Positions 50,079 to 58,925 of a stretch of 64,000 nucleotides of DNA are shown in pieces; positions within the stretch are counted from its first letter, which is position 1, and each line of letters opens with the position of its first letter. The stretch is from [Empedobacter] haloabium (lineage in GTDB: Bacteria > Pseudomonadota > Gammaproteobacteria > Burkholderiales > Burkholderiaceae_D), in contig CP136508.1 in assembly GCA_008011715.2 (NCBI GenBank), forward strand, positions 1,922,001-1,986,000, given 5' to 3'. The position numbers and the translations under genes were made by a program. Under the pieces are notes generated by a model. That model saw only the letters and a program-made list of their open reading frames with translations, was not told where the DNA came from and did no database searches.

Positions 50079-50488
50079 AGATACCGAACCGACCGATCCT
50101 GCTGGTCGAGGACGACCAGGTCGACGTGATGACGATCCGGCGCGCGCTGCGCGAGATCCATGTGACGAACCCGGTCGTAACGGCCGAAAACGGCGAGGAT
50201 GCGCTGCGCCTGCTGCGCGCCGGCGCAGGCGAGCCGCCCTGCATCATCCTGCTCGACCTGAACATGCCGATCATGAACGGCATCGAATTCCTGCAGCATG
50301 TCAAGGCCGACGAGACGCTGCGCCGCATCCCGGTGATCGTCCTGACCACGTCGGAAGAGCAGCAGGACAAGGTCAGCAGCTTCGACCTGGGCGTGGCGGG
50401 CTACATGGCCAAGCCGGTCGATTACCGCCGCTTCGTCGAGATGATGCGTTCGATCGACCTGTACTGGACCATCAGCGAAATGCCATGA
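50075..50488 (+). CDS. Single-domain response regulator
   Basis: 137 residues, receiver only. Acidic pocket VEDD at 11-14, phospho-acceptor Asp61 in LLDLNMPIMNG, Thr in VIVLTTS and Lys in MAKPVD. It resembles Rcp1-type receivers that pair with phytochrome- or PAS-kinases. ATGA overlaps at both ends with its neighbours indicate tight coupling. As it has no output domain it probably shuttles phosphate within the relay. Confidence 0.93.
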   Translation: MKIPNRPILLVEDDQVDVMTIRRALREIHVTNPVVTAENGEDALRLLRAGAGEPPCIILLDLNMPIMNGIEFLQHVKADETLRRIPVIVLTTSEEQQDKVSSFDLGVAGYMAKPVDYRRFVEMMRSIDLYWTISEMP

Positions 50489-51957
50489 AAGCCGGCCCGA
50501 TCCGCATACTGGTGGTCGAGGACGACCTGGTCGATCGCATCGCCTGCCGCCGCACGCTGGCCGCCGCCGGCGGCACGTTCGAGCTGCTGGAAGCGGACAA
50601 CGGCACGGCCGGCCTCGAGATCGCCGCCAGCGCCGCGCCCGACTGCATCCTGCTGGACTACCGGCTGCCCGACCTGACCGGACTGGAGTTCCTGGCGCGG
50701 CTGGCCGACTTGCGCCCGGGCCCGGGCCAGCCGCCGGTACTGATGCTGACGGGCGCCGACAGCGCTGCCGTGGCGGCCGAGTCGATCCGGCGCGGCGCGC
50801 GCGAGTATCTCGTCAAGGATGTCGAGGGCGCCTACCTGCAGCTGCTGCCGGGCGCGGTGGAACGCCTGCTGCGCGAGCAAAAGCTGATCGACGAGCAGCG
50901 CCGCATCGAGGCGCGCTTCCGTACCCTGGTCGAGCAGGTCCACGCGATCAGCTATGTCGTGGCCCTGGCGGCGCCGGACCGGCTGCAGTACATCAGTCCG
51001 CAGATCCGCATGCTCGGCTATACGGCCGAGGAGTGGCTGGCCGATCCCGCCCTGCACGGCGAACGCATGCTGCCGCAGGAGCGCGCCGCCTTGCTGCAGG
51101 CCATCCATGCCAGCCGCGTCGCGGGGCTGCCGCTGCGCCTCGAGTACCGGCTGCTGGCGCGCGACGGCAGGGTGCTGTGGTTCCGCGACCAGGCCGACCT
51201 GGTGCTGGCGGACGACGGCCAGGCCTTGCTGATGCAGGGCCTGCTGGTCGACATCACGGCCAACAAGGCCGCCGAGCAGGAGCTGGAGCGCTCCCATGGA
51301 GAGCTGCGCCGCCTGGCCGCCCACCAGGAATCGATCAAGGAGCAGGAACGCCAGCGCATCGCGCGCGAGATCCACGACGAACTGGGTGGCCTGCTGACCG
51401 GCATCAAGGCCTATATCTCCGTGGCGGCCGAGCGGGCCCGCACGGGCGAATCCAGCGCGGCGCTGCTGGACGATGCGGCCGGCCTGGCGCAGACTGCCAT
51501 CGAGACGGTACGCCGCGTCATCACCGACCTGCGTCCCAGCGTGCTGGACCAGTTGGGCATCTGGGCCGCCATTGAATGGTATGCGGCCCAGGTGGCGCAG
51601 CGCTCGGGCCTGGCCTGCCACTGCGCGATCGAGGACGACGCGGCCGCGCTGGCACCCGACGGCGAATGCAGCATCATGCTGTTCCGCATCGTGCAGGAGG
51701 CGCTGACCAACGTGGTGCGGCATGCGCACGCCGGCCGCATCGACGTGCAAGTGCGGTTGGCCGGCACGATGCTGCAAGTCGCCGTGGACGACGACGGCAA
51801 GGGCATCGACGCCGGCGACGATCGCCGTGGCACCTGGGGCATCCTGGGCATGCAGGAACGTGCGCGCCGCTACGGCGGTGAAGTGACGATCGCGCGCCGC
51901 GCGGGCGCGGGCACCCAACTGCTGCTGCGCGTACCGGTGGAGGAACTGAATGGATAA
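50485..51957 (+). CDS. Hybrid sensor kinase: REC-PAS-HisKA_3
   Basis: 490 residues with the receiver at the N terminus (Asp58 in LLDYRLPD), then PAS/PAC at about 150-275 (YISPQIRMLGYTAEEW), then a NarX/UhpB-type HisKA_3 with His297 (AREIHDELGGLLTGIKA) and a HATPase with degenerate N-box (VQEALTNVVRHAHA) and GTWGILGMQERA. A receiver-first kinase can be switched by another kinase, most simply by the PAS-PAS kinase two genes upstream. The 3' end overlaps the NarL-type regulator by eight bases, its evident target. Confidence 0.92.
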   Translation: MKAGPIRILVVEDDLVDRIACRRTLAAAGGTFELLEADNGTAGLEIAASAAPDCILLDYRLPDLTGLEFLARLADLRPGPGQPPVLMLTGADSAAVAAESIRRGAREYLVKDVEGAYLQLLPGAVERLLREQKLIDEQRRIEARFRTLVEQVHAISYVVALAAPDRLQYISPQIRMLGYTAEEWLADPALHGERMLPQERAALLQAIHASRVAGLPLRLEYRLLARDGRVLWFRDQADLVLADDGQALLMQGLLVDITANKAAEQELERSHGELRRLAAHQESIKEQERQRIAREIHDELGGLLTGIKAYISVAAERARTGESSAALLDDAAGLAQTAIETVRRVITDLRPSVLDQLGIWAAIEWYAAQVAQRSGLACHCAIEDDAAALAPDGECSIMLFRIVQEALTNVVRHAHAGRIDVQVRLAGTMLQVAVDDDGKGIDAGDDRRGTWGILGMQERARRYGGEVTIARRAGAGTQLLLRVPVEELNG

Positions 51958-52588
51958 GAAGATCGCGGTACTGCTGGTGGATGACCACACCATCGCGCGC
52001 AGCGGCGTGCGGCTGATGCTGGGCACCTGCGACGACATCGACGTGCAGGGCGAGGCGGCCAACGCGCAGGAAGCGCTCGAGCTGCTGCGCACGCGCGCCT
52101 TCGACGTCGCGCTGCTCGACATCACGATGCCGGGCAAGAATGGCCTCGACCTGCTGAAGTCCTTGCGCGCCGACTGGCCGCGCATGGCGGTGCTGATGCT
52201 GTCGACGTACTCGGAGGAGATCTATGCGATCCGTGCCCTGAAGCTGGGTGCGGCCGGCTACCTGACCAAGGACGTTCCCACCGCCGTGCTGACCGGGGCG
52301 GTGCGCAAGGCCGCCGCCGGCGGCAAATACATCAGTCCGGCACTGGTGGACAAGCTGGCCACGCTGATCGGCGGCGGCGCCGGCACCGCCACGCACGAGG
52401 AACTTTCCAATCGCGAATTCGAAGTGTTCAAGCTGATCGCCGCCGGCGAATCGCTGGTGCGCATCGGCGAGCTATTGCACCTGTCGCCCAATACGGTGAC
52501 GACCTACCGTACCCGCATCCTGGAAAAAATGGGCATGGCCAGCAACGCCGACATGACGCGCTACGCCATCGAGCACGGCATCGTCTGA
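51950..52588 (+). CDS. NarL/LuxR-family response regulator
   Basis: 212 residues: receiver with DD at 11-12 and Asp57 (LLDITMPGKNG), and a LuxR-type HTH at about 147-205 (LSNREFEVFKLIAAGESL, HLSPNTVTTYRTRILEKMGM). It is the output of the relay; partner kinase is the HisKA_3 protein just upstream. Targets are unknown, but the palindrome directly downstream (52590-52630), upstream of the fnr-like gene, is a candidate. Confidence 0.94.
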   Translation: MDKKIAVLLVDDHTIARSGVRLMLGTCDDIDVQGEAANAQEALELLRTRAFDVALLDITMPGKNGLDLLKSLRADWPRMAVLMLSTYSEEIYAIRALKLGAAGYLTKDVPTAVLTGAVRKAAAGGKYISPALVDKLATLIGGGAGTATHEELSNREFEVFKLIAAGESLVRIGELLHLSPNTVTTYRTRILEKMGMASNADMTRYAIEHGIV

Positions 52589-52589
52589 T

Positions 52590-52640
52590 CCGACAAGCCG
52601 TGTAGGGGATCCCCGACAGCGATTTGTCGGCCTGCACCTA
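52590..52640. promoter_or_regulatory. Nested dyads upstream of the FNR-like gene
   Basis: CCGACAA (52590-52596) pairs with TTGTCGG (52624-52630). Within it lies the perfect palindrome GGGGATCCCC (52605-52614), and GTAGG (52602) faces CCTAC (52638). It may be the binding site of the adjacent NarL-type regulator or a leader structure; no T-run follows. Confidence 0.5.
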
Positions 52641-52729
52641 CGCGAGCCTTCCGCCTTGCCCGATGTTGCGGCGCAGCGCCGCGCGCGATACTGGTTGCAT
52701 TGCTTACGAACCAATATTGCGAGCCCAGC

Positions 52730-53500
52730 ATGCACATCGTCCTGCATAATGAAGCCCCCGTGTCCCGCCCGGCAGCCGTGCGCTGCGCCCAGTGCGCCTT
52801 TCGCGAGCTGTGCCTGCCCGAAAGCCTGTCCGACGGCGAAGTAAACCGGCTCGAACAGCTGATCGGCCGCCGCCGCCGCGTGCTGCGCGATGACGTGCTG
52901 TTCCGTGCCGGCGCAACCGGCGGCATGCTGTTTGCCGTGCGCTTCGGCCACTTCAAGAGCGTGCAGCGCGACCGCCGCGGCGTCGAGCACATCACCGGCT
53001 TCCAGATGGCGGGCGACATGCTGGGCATCGATTCGATCGGCACCGGCCAGCACGCTAGCACCGTGATCGCGCTGGAGGACAGCGAAGTATGTGAGATTTC
53101 CTATGAAAAGCTGCAGGACCTGCTGGCCGAGATGCCGCGCCTGATGGCGCACTTCCACCGCATTCTCGGCCGCGAGATCCTGCGCGAGCAGGGCGTCATG
53201 GGCATGCTCGGCAATATTCGCGCCGACCAGCGCCTGGCCACCTTCCTGCTCGACCTGGGCGAGCGCTATGCCTCGCGCGGCTATTCGTCGCGCAGCTTCC
53301 AGTTGCGCATGTCGCGCGAGGACATGGGCGCGTACCTGGGACTGACGATCGAATGCATCAGCCGGCAACTGGCGACCTTCCGCCGTCACGGCTGGATCGC
53401 GCTGGACAAGCGCGCCATCGAGCTGATCCGGCGCGACGCACTGGTGGCGATCGCCGAGGGCCTGCAGCCGGACCAGCCGCACGATGCCCGCGCGGCCTGA
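52730..53500 (+). CDS. FNR/ANR-type oxygen-sensing transcription factor
   Basis: CRP/FNR-superfamily regulator, 256 residues from ATG 52730. The Fe-S ligands match E. coli FNR within one residue: Cys19, Cys22, Cys28 (CAQCAFRELC) and Cys121 (SEVCEIS). The recognition helix carries Glu208, Ser211 and Arg212 (TIECISRQL), the E--SR triad that reads TTGAT half-sites. So a [4Fe-4S], oxygen-labile activator of TTGAT-N4-ATCAA boxes is expected, and such boxes occur in this cluster. A TTG start at 52700 is possible; no strong RBS is visible for either. It probably controls the surrounding genes. Confidence 0.94.
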   Translation: MHIVLHNEAPVSRPAAVRCAQCAFRELCLPESLSDGEVNRLEQLIGRRRRVLRDDVLFRAGATGGMLFAVRFGHFKSVQRDRRGVEHITGFQMAGDMLGIDSIGTGQHASTVIALEDSEVCEISYEKLQDLLAEMPRLMAHFHRILGREILREQGVMGMLGNIRADQRLATFLLDLGERYASRGYSSRSFQLRMSREDMGAYLGLTIECISRQLATFRRHGWIALDKRAIELIRRDALVAIAEGLQPDQPHDARAA

Positions 53501-53558
53501 AGCGCGCCGCCACCGATCCACTTCACTCACTTTACGCCCCACCGGGCAAGGAGCCGTC

Positions 53559-54602
53559 ATGCAAGCACTGGTTTATCGTGGCCCGGGCCGCAAGGGCCTG
53601 GAGGAACGGGCGCGGCCGACGCTGCAACAGCCGGGCGACGCCATCGTGCGCGTGACCCGCACCACCATCTGCGGCACCGACCTGCACATCTTGAAGGGCG
53701 ACGTTCCGGAGGTCGCGCCGGGCACGACGCTGGGGCACGAAGGCGTCGGCATCGTGGACGCGGTCGGCCCGGCGGTGTCGGGCCTGCGTCCGGGCGACCA
53801 CGTGCTGATCTCGTGCATCACGGCGTGCGGCCGCTGCGCCTGGTGTCGCAAGGCGATGTATTCGCACTGCGCCGACGGCGGCTGGCTGCTGGGGCACCGC
53901 ATCGACGGCACCCAGGCAGAGTACGTACGCATCCCCCATGCCGACACCAGCCTGCACCGGATTCCCGCCGGCGCGGACGAGGAAGCGCTGGTGATGCTCT
54001 CCGATATCCTGCCCACCGGCTACGAGTGCGGTGTCCTGAACGGCAAGATCGCCCCCGGGACCAGCGTTGCGATCGTGGGCGCCGGTCCGATCGGCCTGGC
54101 GGCGCTGCTGACGGCGCAGTTCTTCACGCCGGCCTCGATCGTCATGATCGACCTGGACGAGCACCGGCTGGCGCTGGCGTCGCGCTTCGGCGCCACCGCC
54201 GTCGTGCGGGCCGGCGCCGACACGGTGGCGCGCGTGATGGCGCTGACCGGCGGCCTGGGCGCCGATACCGTCATCGAGGCCGTCGGCATCCCGGCCACGT
54301 TCGAGTTGTGCGAGGAACTGGTGGCGCCGGGCGGGACGATCGCCAATATCGGCGTGCATGGCGAGAAATGCGACCTGCACCTGGAGCGCCTGTGGTCGCA
54401 CAACATCACGATCACGACGCGGCTGGTCGACACCGTGACGATCCCGCAGCTGATGCAGGCCGTGGGGGCGGGGCGCCTCGATGCGGCGCAGCTGATCACG
54501 CACCGCTTCCCGCTGGCGCGCGTGATGGACGCCTACGATACGTTTGCCCGCGCCGCCGATACCAGCGCCCTGAAAGTCGTCATCGAGGTTGCGGCGCCCT
54601 GA
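53559..54602 (+). CDS. Zinc-dependent alcohol dehydrogenase
   Basis: 347-residue MDR-superfamily enzyme. Catalytic zinc ligands Cys38 and His60-Glu61 (TTICGTDLH, LGHEGVG); structural zinc Cys90, Cys93, Cys96 and Cys104. NAD-binding VGAGPIGLAALLTAQFF near 170. The sequence type (TICGTDLHILKGDVP) is that of ADHs with broad alcohol or aldehyde range found in anaerobically induced clusters. RBS AAGGAG. It could recycle NADH by reducing aldehydes when oxygen is low. Its 3' end overlaps the convergent P-type ATPase gene by 23 bp. Confidence 0.93.
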   Translation: MQALVYRGPGRKGLEERARPTLQQPGDAIVRVTRTTICGTDLHILKGDVPEVAPGTTLGHEGVGIVDAVGPAVSGLRPGDHVLISCITACGRCAWCRKAMYSHCADGGWLLGHRIDGTQAEYVRIPHADTSLHRIPAGADEEALVMLSDILPTGYECGVLNGKIAPGTSVAIVGAGPIGLAALLTAQFFTPASIVMIDLDEHRLALASRFGATAVVRAGADTVARVMALTGGLGADTVIEAVGIPATFELCEELVAPGGTIANIGVHGEKCDLHLERLWSHNITITTRLVDTVTIPQLMQAVGAGRLDAAQLITHRFPLARVMDAYDTFARAADTSALKVVIEVAAP

Positions 54603-57114
54603 TGCCGGGCTGGCGGCGTGCCGTGGCCAGCTTGAACAGCTCCAGGGCCGCCACCGTGGCAAGGCCGATCGCGCCCGCCATCGCCAGCGTCGCGGGCGCC
54701 GGTGCCGCGAAGCGGAACAAGGCGGCAGCCGCGGGCACGTACAGCACCACCAGCAGCATCGCCAGCGCCGTGCCGGCAATGGCCCAGAACACCGGATTGG
54801 CGACCTTCAGCGCCGCCAGCACGCTGCCGTCGCGGGCCCGGTTCGACAGCAGCAGCGCCAGGTTGGCCAGCACCAGCGCGGCAAAGCCGAACGCGCGCGC
54901 CTCGGCCTCCGGCAGGTGCGTTACCGCGTAGGCATAGGCCGCCGCGACCATGACCAATACGCCCAGCCCTTCCAGCAAGGCATGGCCGATGGCGCGCCCG
55001 CCGAACAGCTGGCTCGAGCGCGCGCGCGGCGGCTTGCGCATGGCGTCGGGTTCGGCCGGTTCGTTCTCGAACACCAGGGCGCAGGCCGGATCGATCACCA
55101 GCTCCAGGAACACGATGTGCAGCGGGTACAGCAGCACCGGCCAGCCGAACAGCGCGGGCAGCAGGGCCATGCCGGCGATCGGCACGTGGATGGCCGCGAC
55201 GTAGGCCATCGCCTTGCGCATGTTGGCGAAGATGCGGCGGCCAGCCGCGATCGCCTCGACGATGGAGGTGAAGCGGTCGTCCAGCAGCGTCAGTTCGGCG
55301 GCTTCGCGGGCAACGTCGGTGCCGCGCAGGCCCATCGCGATGCCGACATCGGCCGCCCTGAGCGCCGGCGCGTCGTTGACGCCGTCGCCGGTCATCGCCA
55401 CCACGGCACCGCCGCGCTGCAGCGCCTGCACGATCGCCAGCTTCTGTTCCGGCACGATGCGCGCGCACACGGCCACCCCGGCCAGCCGTTCGGCCAGCGC
55501 GGCCGGATCGCCCAGTTCCAGCTCCGGACCCGTGGCAACGGCGCGCGCATCCAGGCCGGCCTGGCCGGCGATCGCCGCCGCCGTGTCGGGATGGTCGCCC
55601 GTGATCATCACCACGCGCAGCCCGGCGGCGGCGCAGGCCGCCATGGCGGCGGGGATTTCCGGCCGCAGCGGGTCCTCCAGCGCGCACAGGCCCACCAGTT
55701 CGAATGGCAAGCCGGCCGGATCCTCGGGCCAGGGGCCGGCGTGACGGGCCTGCGCGACAGCCAGCACGCGCAGCCCTTCGGCCGCCATGGCGGCGGCGGC
55801 CGCCAGCGCGGCGCCGCGCACGGCCGGCGGCGCGTGGCACAAGGCGATGACCGTTTCCGGCGCGCCCTTGGCGGCCAGCAGCGCCGCGCCGCCCTCGGGC
55901 GGCTGCCATGCCTGCATCAGTGCGCGCCGGTTCGAGCTCAGCCCGTATTCGTGCACCAGCAGCGCACCCGGCGCTGCTGGCGGTGCCAGTGCCGCATGGC
56001 GCTGCAGGGCGTGTTCGAGCGGGTCGTGCGAACGTTGCGGCGTGGCCAGCAGGGCCACGCGCAGCACCTCGGCCAGCGCCGCCGGCAGGCCCGGCGCGGG
56101 TGCGGCGGCGCTGCCGGCGCACCACAGGCGCCGCAGTGCCATGCGGTTTTCCGTCAGCGTGCCGGTCTTGTCGACGCACAGGACCGAGGTGGCGCCCAGC
56201 GTCTCGATCGCCGCCAGCCGGCGCGTCAGCACATGGCTGCGCGCCAGTCGCCACGCACCCAGTGCCGGGAACACCGTCAGCACCACCGTGAATTCCTCGG
56301 GCAGCACGGAGATGGCCAGGGCGACGCCGGCCAGCAGGGCCTGCAGCCAGTTGCCGTCGCGCCAGCCCACCAGCAGGACCAGCAGCGCGCTGGTGACCAG
56401 CCCGATCAGGGCGAAGCGCTTGGCCAGCAGGGCACTCTGGCGCTGCAGCGGCGATGGCGGGCGCCGCACCGCGCCCAGCGAGGTGCCGATGCGGCCGATT
56501 TCGCTGCGCGCACCGGTCGCGGTGACGCGGGCACGGCCCTGGCCCTGCACGACCAGAGTGCCGGAGTAGACCCAGGGCTGGTCGTCGCCACCTGGTCGCG
56601 CCGGGCCGGGCAGGTCCGGCGCGACCGCCTTGCGGACCGGTACGGATTCGCCCGACAGCAGCGACTCGTCGGCCATGATGCCGTGGCAGGACAGCAGCAG
56701 GGCATCGGCGGGCACGCGGGCGCCTTCGGCCAGCAGGATGATGTCGCCTGCCACCAGGTCGCGCGCCGGGATGCGCTGCTGGCTGCCGTCGCGCAGCACC
56801 AGCGCGAGCGGGCTGCCCAGTTCGCGCAGGGCCTGCAGGGCACGCTCGGTCTTGCCTTCCTGGTACAAGGTCATGCCAACGGTGGCGGCCACCATCAGCA
56901 TCAGGAAGCCGCCTTCCAGCGGCTCCCCCAGCAGCAGGTACAGCAGGGCGGCGCCGCACAGCAGCAGGAACATCGGTTCGCGCGCGGCGTCGGCCGCGAT
57001 CTTCCAGGCGGTGCGCGCCTCCCGTTCGGGCAGCGCATTCGGTCCGTCGCGCGCCAGCCGCCGTGCTGCCTCCGCGGCGGACAAGCCGTCCCGATCGGCC
57101 GCGCCGCCGCTCAT
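54580..57114 (-). CDS. Cation-transporting P-type ATPase (P2-like)
   Basis: 844 residues: N-terminal cation-ATPase domain (LARDGPNALPERE near 22), M1-M2 (about 48-90), actuator loop DESLLSGESVPV, M3-M4 with SVLPEEFTVVLTVFP, phosphorylation site DKTGTLTENRM (Asp315), hinge GDGVNDAPAL, and six C-terminal helices. There is no heavy-metal domain and no CPC motif, so Ca2+/Mg2+/monovalent-type transport is likelier than Cu or Zn; PEEF in place of PEGL is a known bacterial variant. The ATG overlaps the PHA synthase stop (57111-57114), so it is the last gene of the usp2-phaC-ATPase operon. Confidence 0.92.
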   Translation of the reverse strand: MSGGAADRDGLSAAEAARRLARDGPNALPEREARTAWKIAADAAREPMFLLLCGAALLYLLLGEPLEGGFLMLMVAATVGMTLYQEGKTERALQALRELGSPLALVLRDGSQQRIPARDLVAGDIILLAEGARVPADALLLSCHGIMADESLLSGESVPVRKAVAPDLPGPARPGGDDQPWVYSGTLVVQGQGRARVTATGARSEIGRIGTSLGAVRRPPSPLQRQSALLAKRFALIGLVTSALLVLLVGWRDGNWLQALLAGVALAISVLPEEFTVVLTVFPALGAWRLARSHVLTRRLAAIETLGATSVLCVDKTGTLTENRMALRRLWCAGSAAAPAPGLPAALAEVLRVALLATPQRSHDPLEHALQRHAALAPPAAPGALLVHEYGLSSNRRALMQAWQPPEGGAALLAAKGAPETVIALCHAPPAVRGAALAAAAAMAAEGLRVLAVAQARHAGPWPEDPAGLPFELVGLCALEDPLRPEIPAAMAACAAAGLRVVMITGDHPDTAAAIAGQAGLDARAVATGPELELGDPAALAERLAGVAVCARIVPEQKLAIVQALQRGGAVVAMTGDGVNDAPALRAADVGIAMGLRGTDVAREAAELTLLDDRFTSIVEAIAAGRRIFANMRKAMAYVAAIHVPIAGMALLPALFGWPVLLYPLHIVFLELVIDPACALVFENEPAEPDAMRKPPRARSSQLFGGRAIGHALLEGLGVLVMVAAAYAYAVTHLPEAEARAFGFAALVLANLALLLSNRARDGSVLAALKVANPVFWAIAGTALAMLLVVLYVPAAAALFRFAAPAPATLAMAGAIGLATVAALELFKLATARRQPGIRAPQPR

Positions 57115-58898
57115 GTCTGCAGCACGTAGCGGCCGGGAGCGGGCTCCAGGCCCACCGGGAGCGGTGGCGCGGCCACCAGCGGACCGGCCTGCCGGGCCAG
57201 CCAGGTCTCCCACGCCGGCCACCAGGAACCCTGCTCGACGGGGACGCAGGCGTGCCAGCGTTCGGCATCGATAAAGGCGGTGTCGTGCCGGTGCGTGGCG
57301 ACCTGGTAACTGCGGTTGCTGCTGTCCGGCGGCGCCACCACGCCCACGTTGTGTCCGCCCGAGGTCAGCAGGAAGGTCACGTCGGTATCGGCCAGCAGCA
57401 CGATCTTGTACACCGAGCGCCACGGCGCCACGTGGTCGGTCAGCGTGCCGACGGCGAACACGGGCACTTCGATGTCCGTCAACGCGACCGGACGGCCGCC
57501 GACCAGGTAGCGGCCATGCGCCAGGTCGTTGTTCAGGAACAGCTGGCGCAGGTATTGCGTGTGCATGCGGTAGGGCATGCGGGTGGCGTCCGCGTTCCAC
57601 GCGATCAGGTCGGAGTCGCGGTCCGGCAGGTTCAGCAGGTATTGCTTGAGCCGGCGCGACCAGATCAGGTCGTTCGAGCGCAGCAGCTGGAAGGCACCGG
57701 CCATCTGGCGCGTGTCCAGGTAGCCCTGGCTCCACATCGCCGCTTCCAGGTAGCTGACTTCGCTCTCGTCGATGAACAAGGAGAGCTCGCCGGGCTCGGT
57801 GAAGTCGACCTGGGCCGCGAGCAGGGTGATGCTGGCCAGGCGTTCGTCGCCGTCGCGCGCCATGGCCGCCGCGGCGATCGACAGCAGCGTGCCGCCCAGG
57901 CAGTAGCCGCAGGCATTGACCCGGGCCGCCCCGTTCTGGGCGCAGATCGTGTCGAGCGCGGCCATCACGCCGAGCTTGCGGTAGTCTTCCATGCCGAGCT
58001 CGCGGTCGCTGGCGGTCGGGTTCTTCCACGAGATCATGAAGACCGTGTGGCCCTGGTCGACCAGGTAGCGCACCAGCGAATTATGCGGCGACAGGTCGAG
58101 GATGTAATACTTCATGATCCATGCCGGCACGATCAGCAGCGGCTGCGCGTGCACCTGTGGCGTCACGGGGTCGTAGCGCAGCAGTTCGATCAGGTCGTTG
58201 CGCAGCACCACCTGGCCGGGCGTCACCGCCACGTCGCGGCCCGGCAGGTAACGGCTTTCGGGCCGCACCGCGCCGCTGGCCGCGGCCCAGTCGGTGGCGG
58301 CGCGGATCGCGCCGGCGACCAGGTTGGAGCCGCCGGCGGCCAGCGTCGCACCCTGCACCACCGGGTTGGTCGCCGGGAAGTTGGACGGCGCCACGCAATC
58401 GAGCAGCTGGCGGGTCACGAAGGTAACGACCTCGCTGTGGTGGCGCGACACGCCGCGCACCCCCATCGTGGCGTGGTGCCACCACTGCTGCTGCAGCAGG
58501 AAGCCTTGCGACAGCACGTTATAGGGCCAGCGTTGCCAGGCCGGATCGGTGAAGCGGCGATCCTGCGCCAGCGGTTCGATCACGTGCGACGGGTCGAGAT
58601 GCGGCTGGGCGGCCGCGGCCGCGTAGCGCCACCAGCGCGCCAGGCTGGTGGCGCCGTGCAGCGCCAGTTCCTGCTGTTTCGATGGGGCCAGCAGCAAATG
58701 GCTGGCCCAGTCGAACCAGGCGGTGGCCAATGCCGCCGGCGAGACCGAGCCGGTCATGCGTGCCAGCAGGGCGTTCAGCAGCAGGTCGGCGGCGGCGCTG
58801 TCGGTGCCCTGTTGCGGGGCGTCGTGCAGCGCGCCGCCCTGCCAGGCGCTGCCTTCGGGCTGGTAGGCGCAAACGGCGGTGAGAGGGGCGCGGGTCAT
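57111..58898 (-). CDS. phaC: Class I-type poly(3-hydroxyalkanoate) synthase
   Basis: Polymerises hydroxyacyl-CoA into storage granules. 595 residues. PhaC N-terminal domain contains WPYNVLSQGFLLQQQWW (about 124) and SNFPATNPVV. The catalytic lipase-like box GYCLGGTLLS has Cys333, followed by LLAAQVDFTEPGELSLF, and the later Asp and His in GTLTDHVAPWRSVYK and SGGHNVGVV. This gene and the reductase at 59889 give two of the three PHB steps; a thiolase is not in the window. It lies between usp2 and the ATPase, so it is probably a stress-inducible second synthase in addition to a main phaC elsewhere. Confidence 0.93.
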   Translation of the reverse strand: MTRAPLTAVCAYQPEGSAWQGGALHDAPQQGTDSAAADLLLNALLARMTGSVSPAALATAWFDWASHLLLAPSKQQELALHGATSLARWWRYAAAAAQPHLDPSHVIEPLAQDRRFTDPAWQRWPYNVLSQGFLLQQQWWHHATMGVRGVSRHHSEVVTFVTRQLLDCVAPSNFPATNPVVQGATLAAGGSNLVAGAIRAATDWAAASGAVRPESRYLPGRDVAVTPGQVVLRNDLIELLRYDPVTPQVHAQPLLIVPAWIMKYYILDLSPHNSLVRYLVDQGHTVFMISWKNPTASDRELGMEDYRKLGVMAALDTICAQNGAARVNACGYCLGGTLLSIAAAAMARDGDERLASITLLAAQVDFTEPGELSLFIDESEVSYLEAAMWSQGYLDTRQMAGAFQLLRSNDLIWSRRLKQYLLNLPDRDSDLIAWNADATRMPYRMHTQYLRQLFLNNDLAHGRYLVGGRPVALTDIEVPVFAVGTLTDHVAPWRSVYKIVLLADTDVTFLLTSGGHNVGVVAPPDSSNRSYQVATHRHDTAFIDAERWHACVPVEQGSWWPAWETWLARQAGPLVAAPPLPVGLEPAPGRYVLQT

Positions 58899-58925
58899 GC
58901 GGTGTTCCTTATGATGGCGGGCGCT

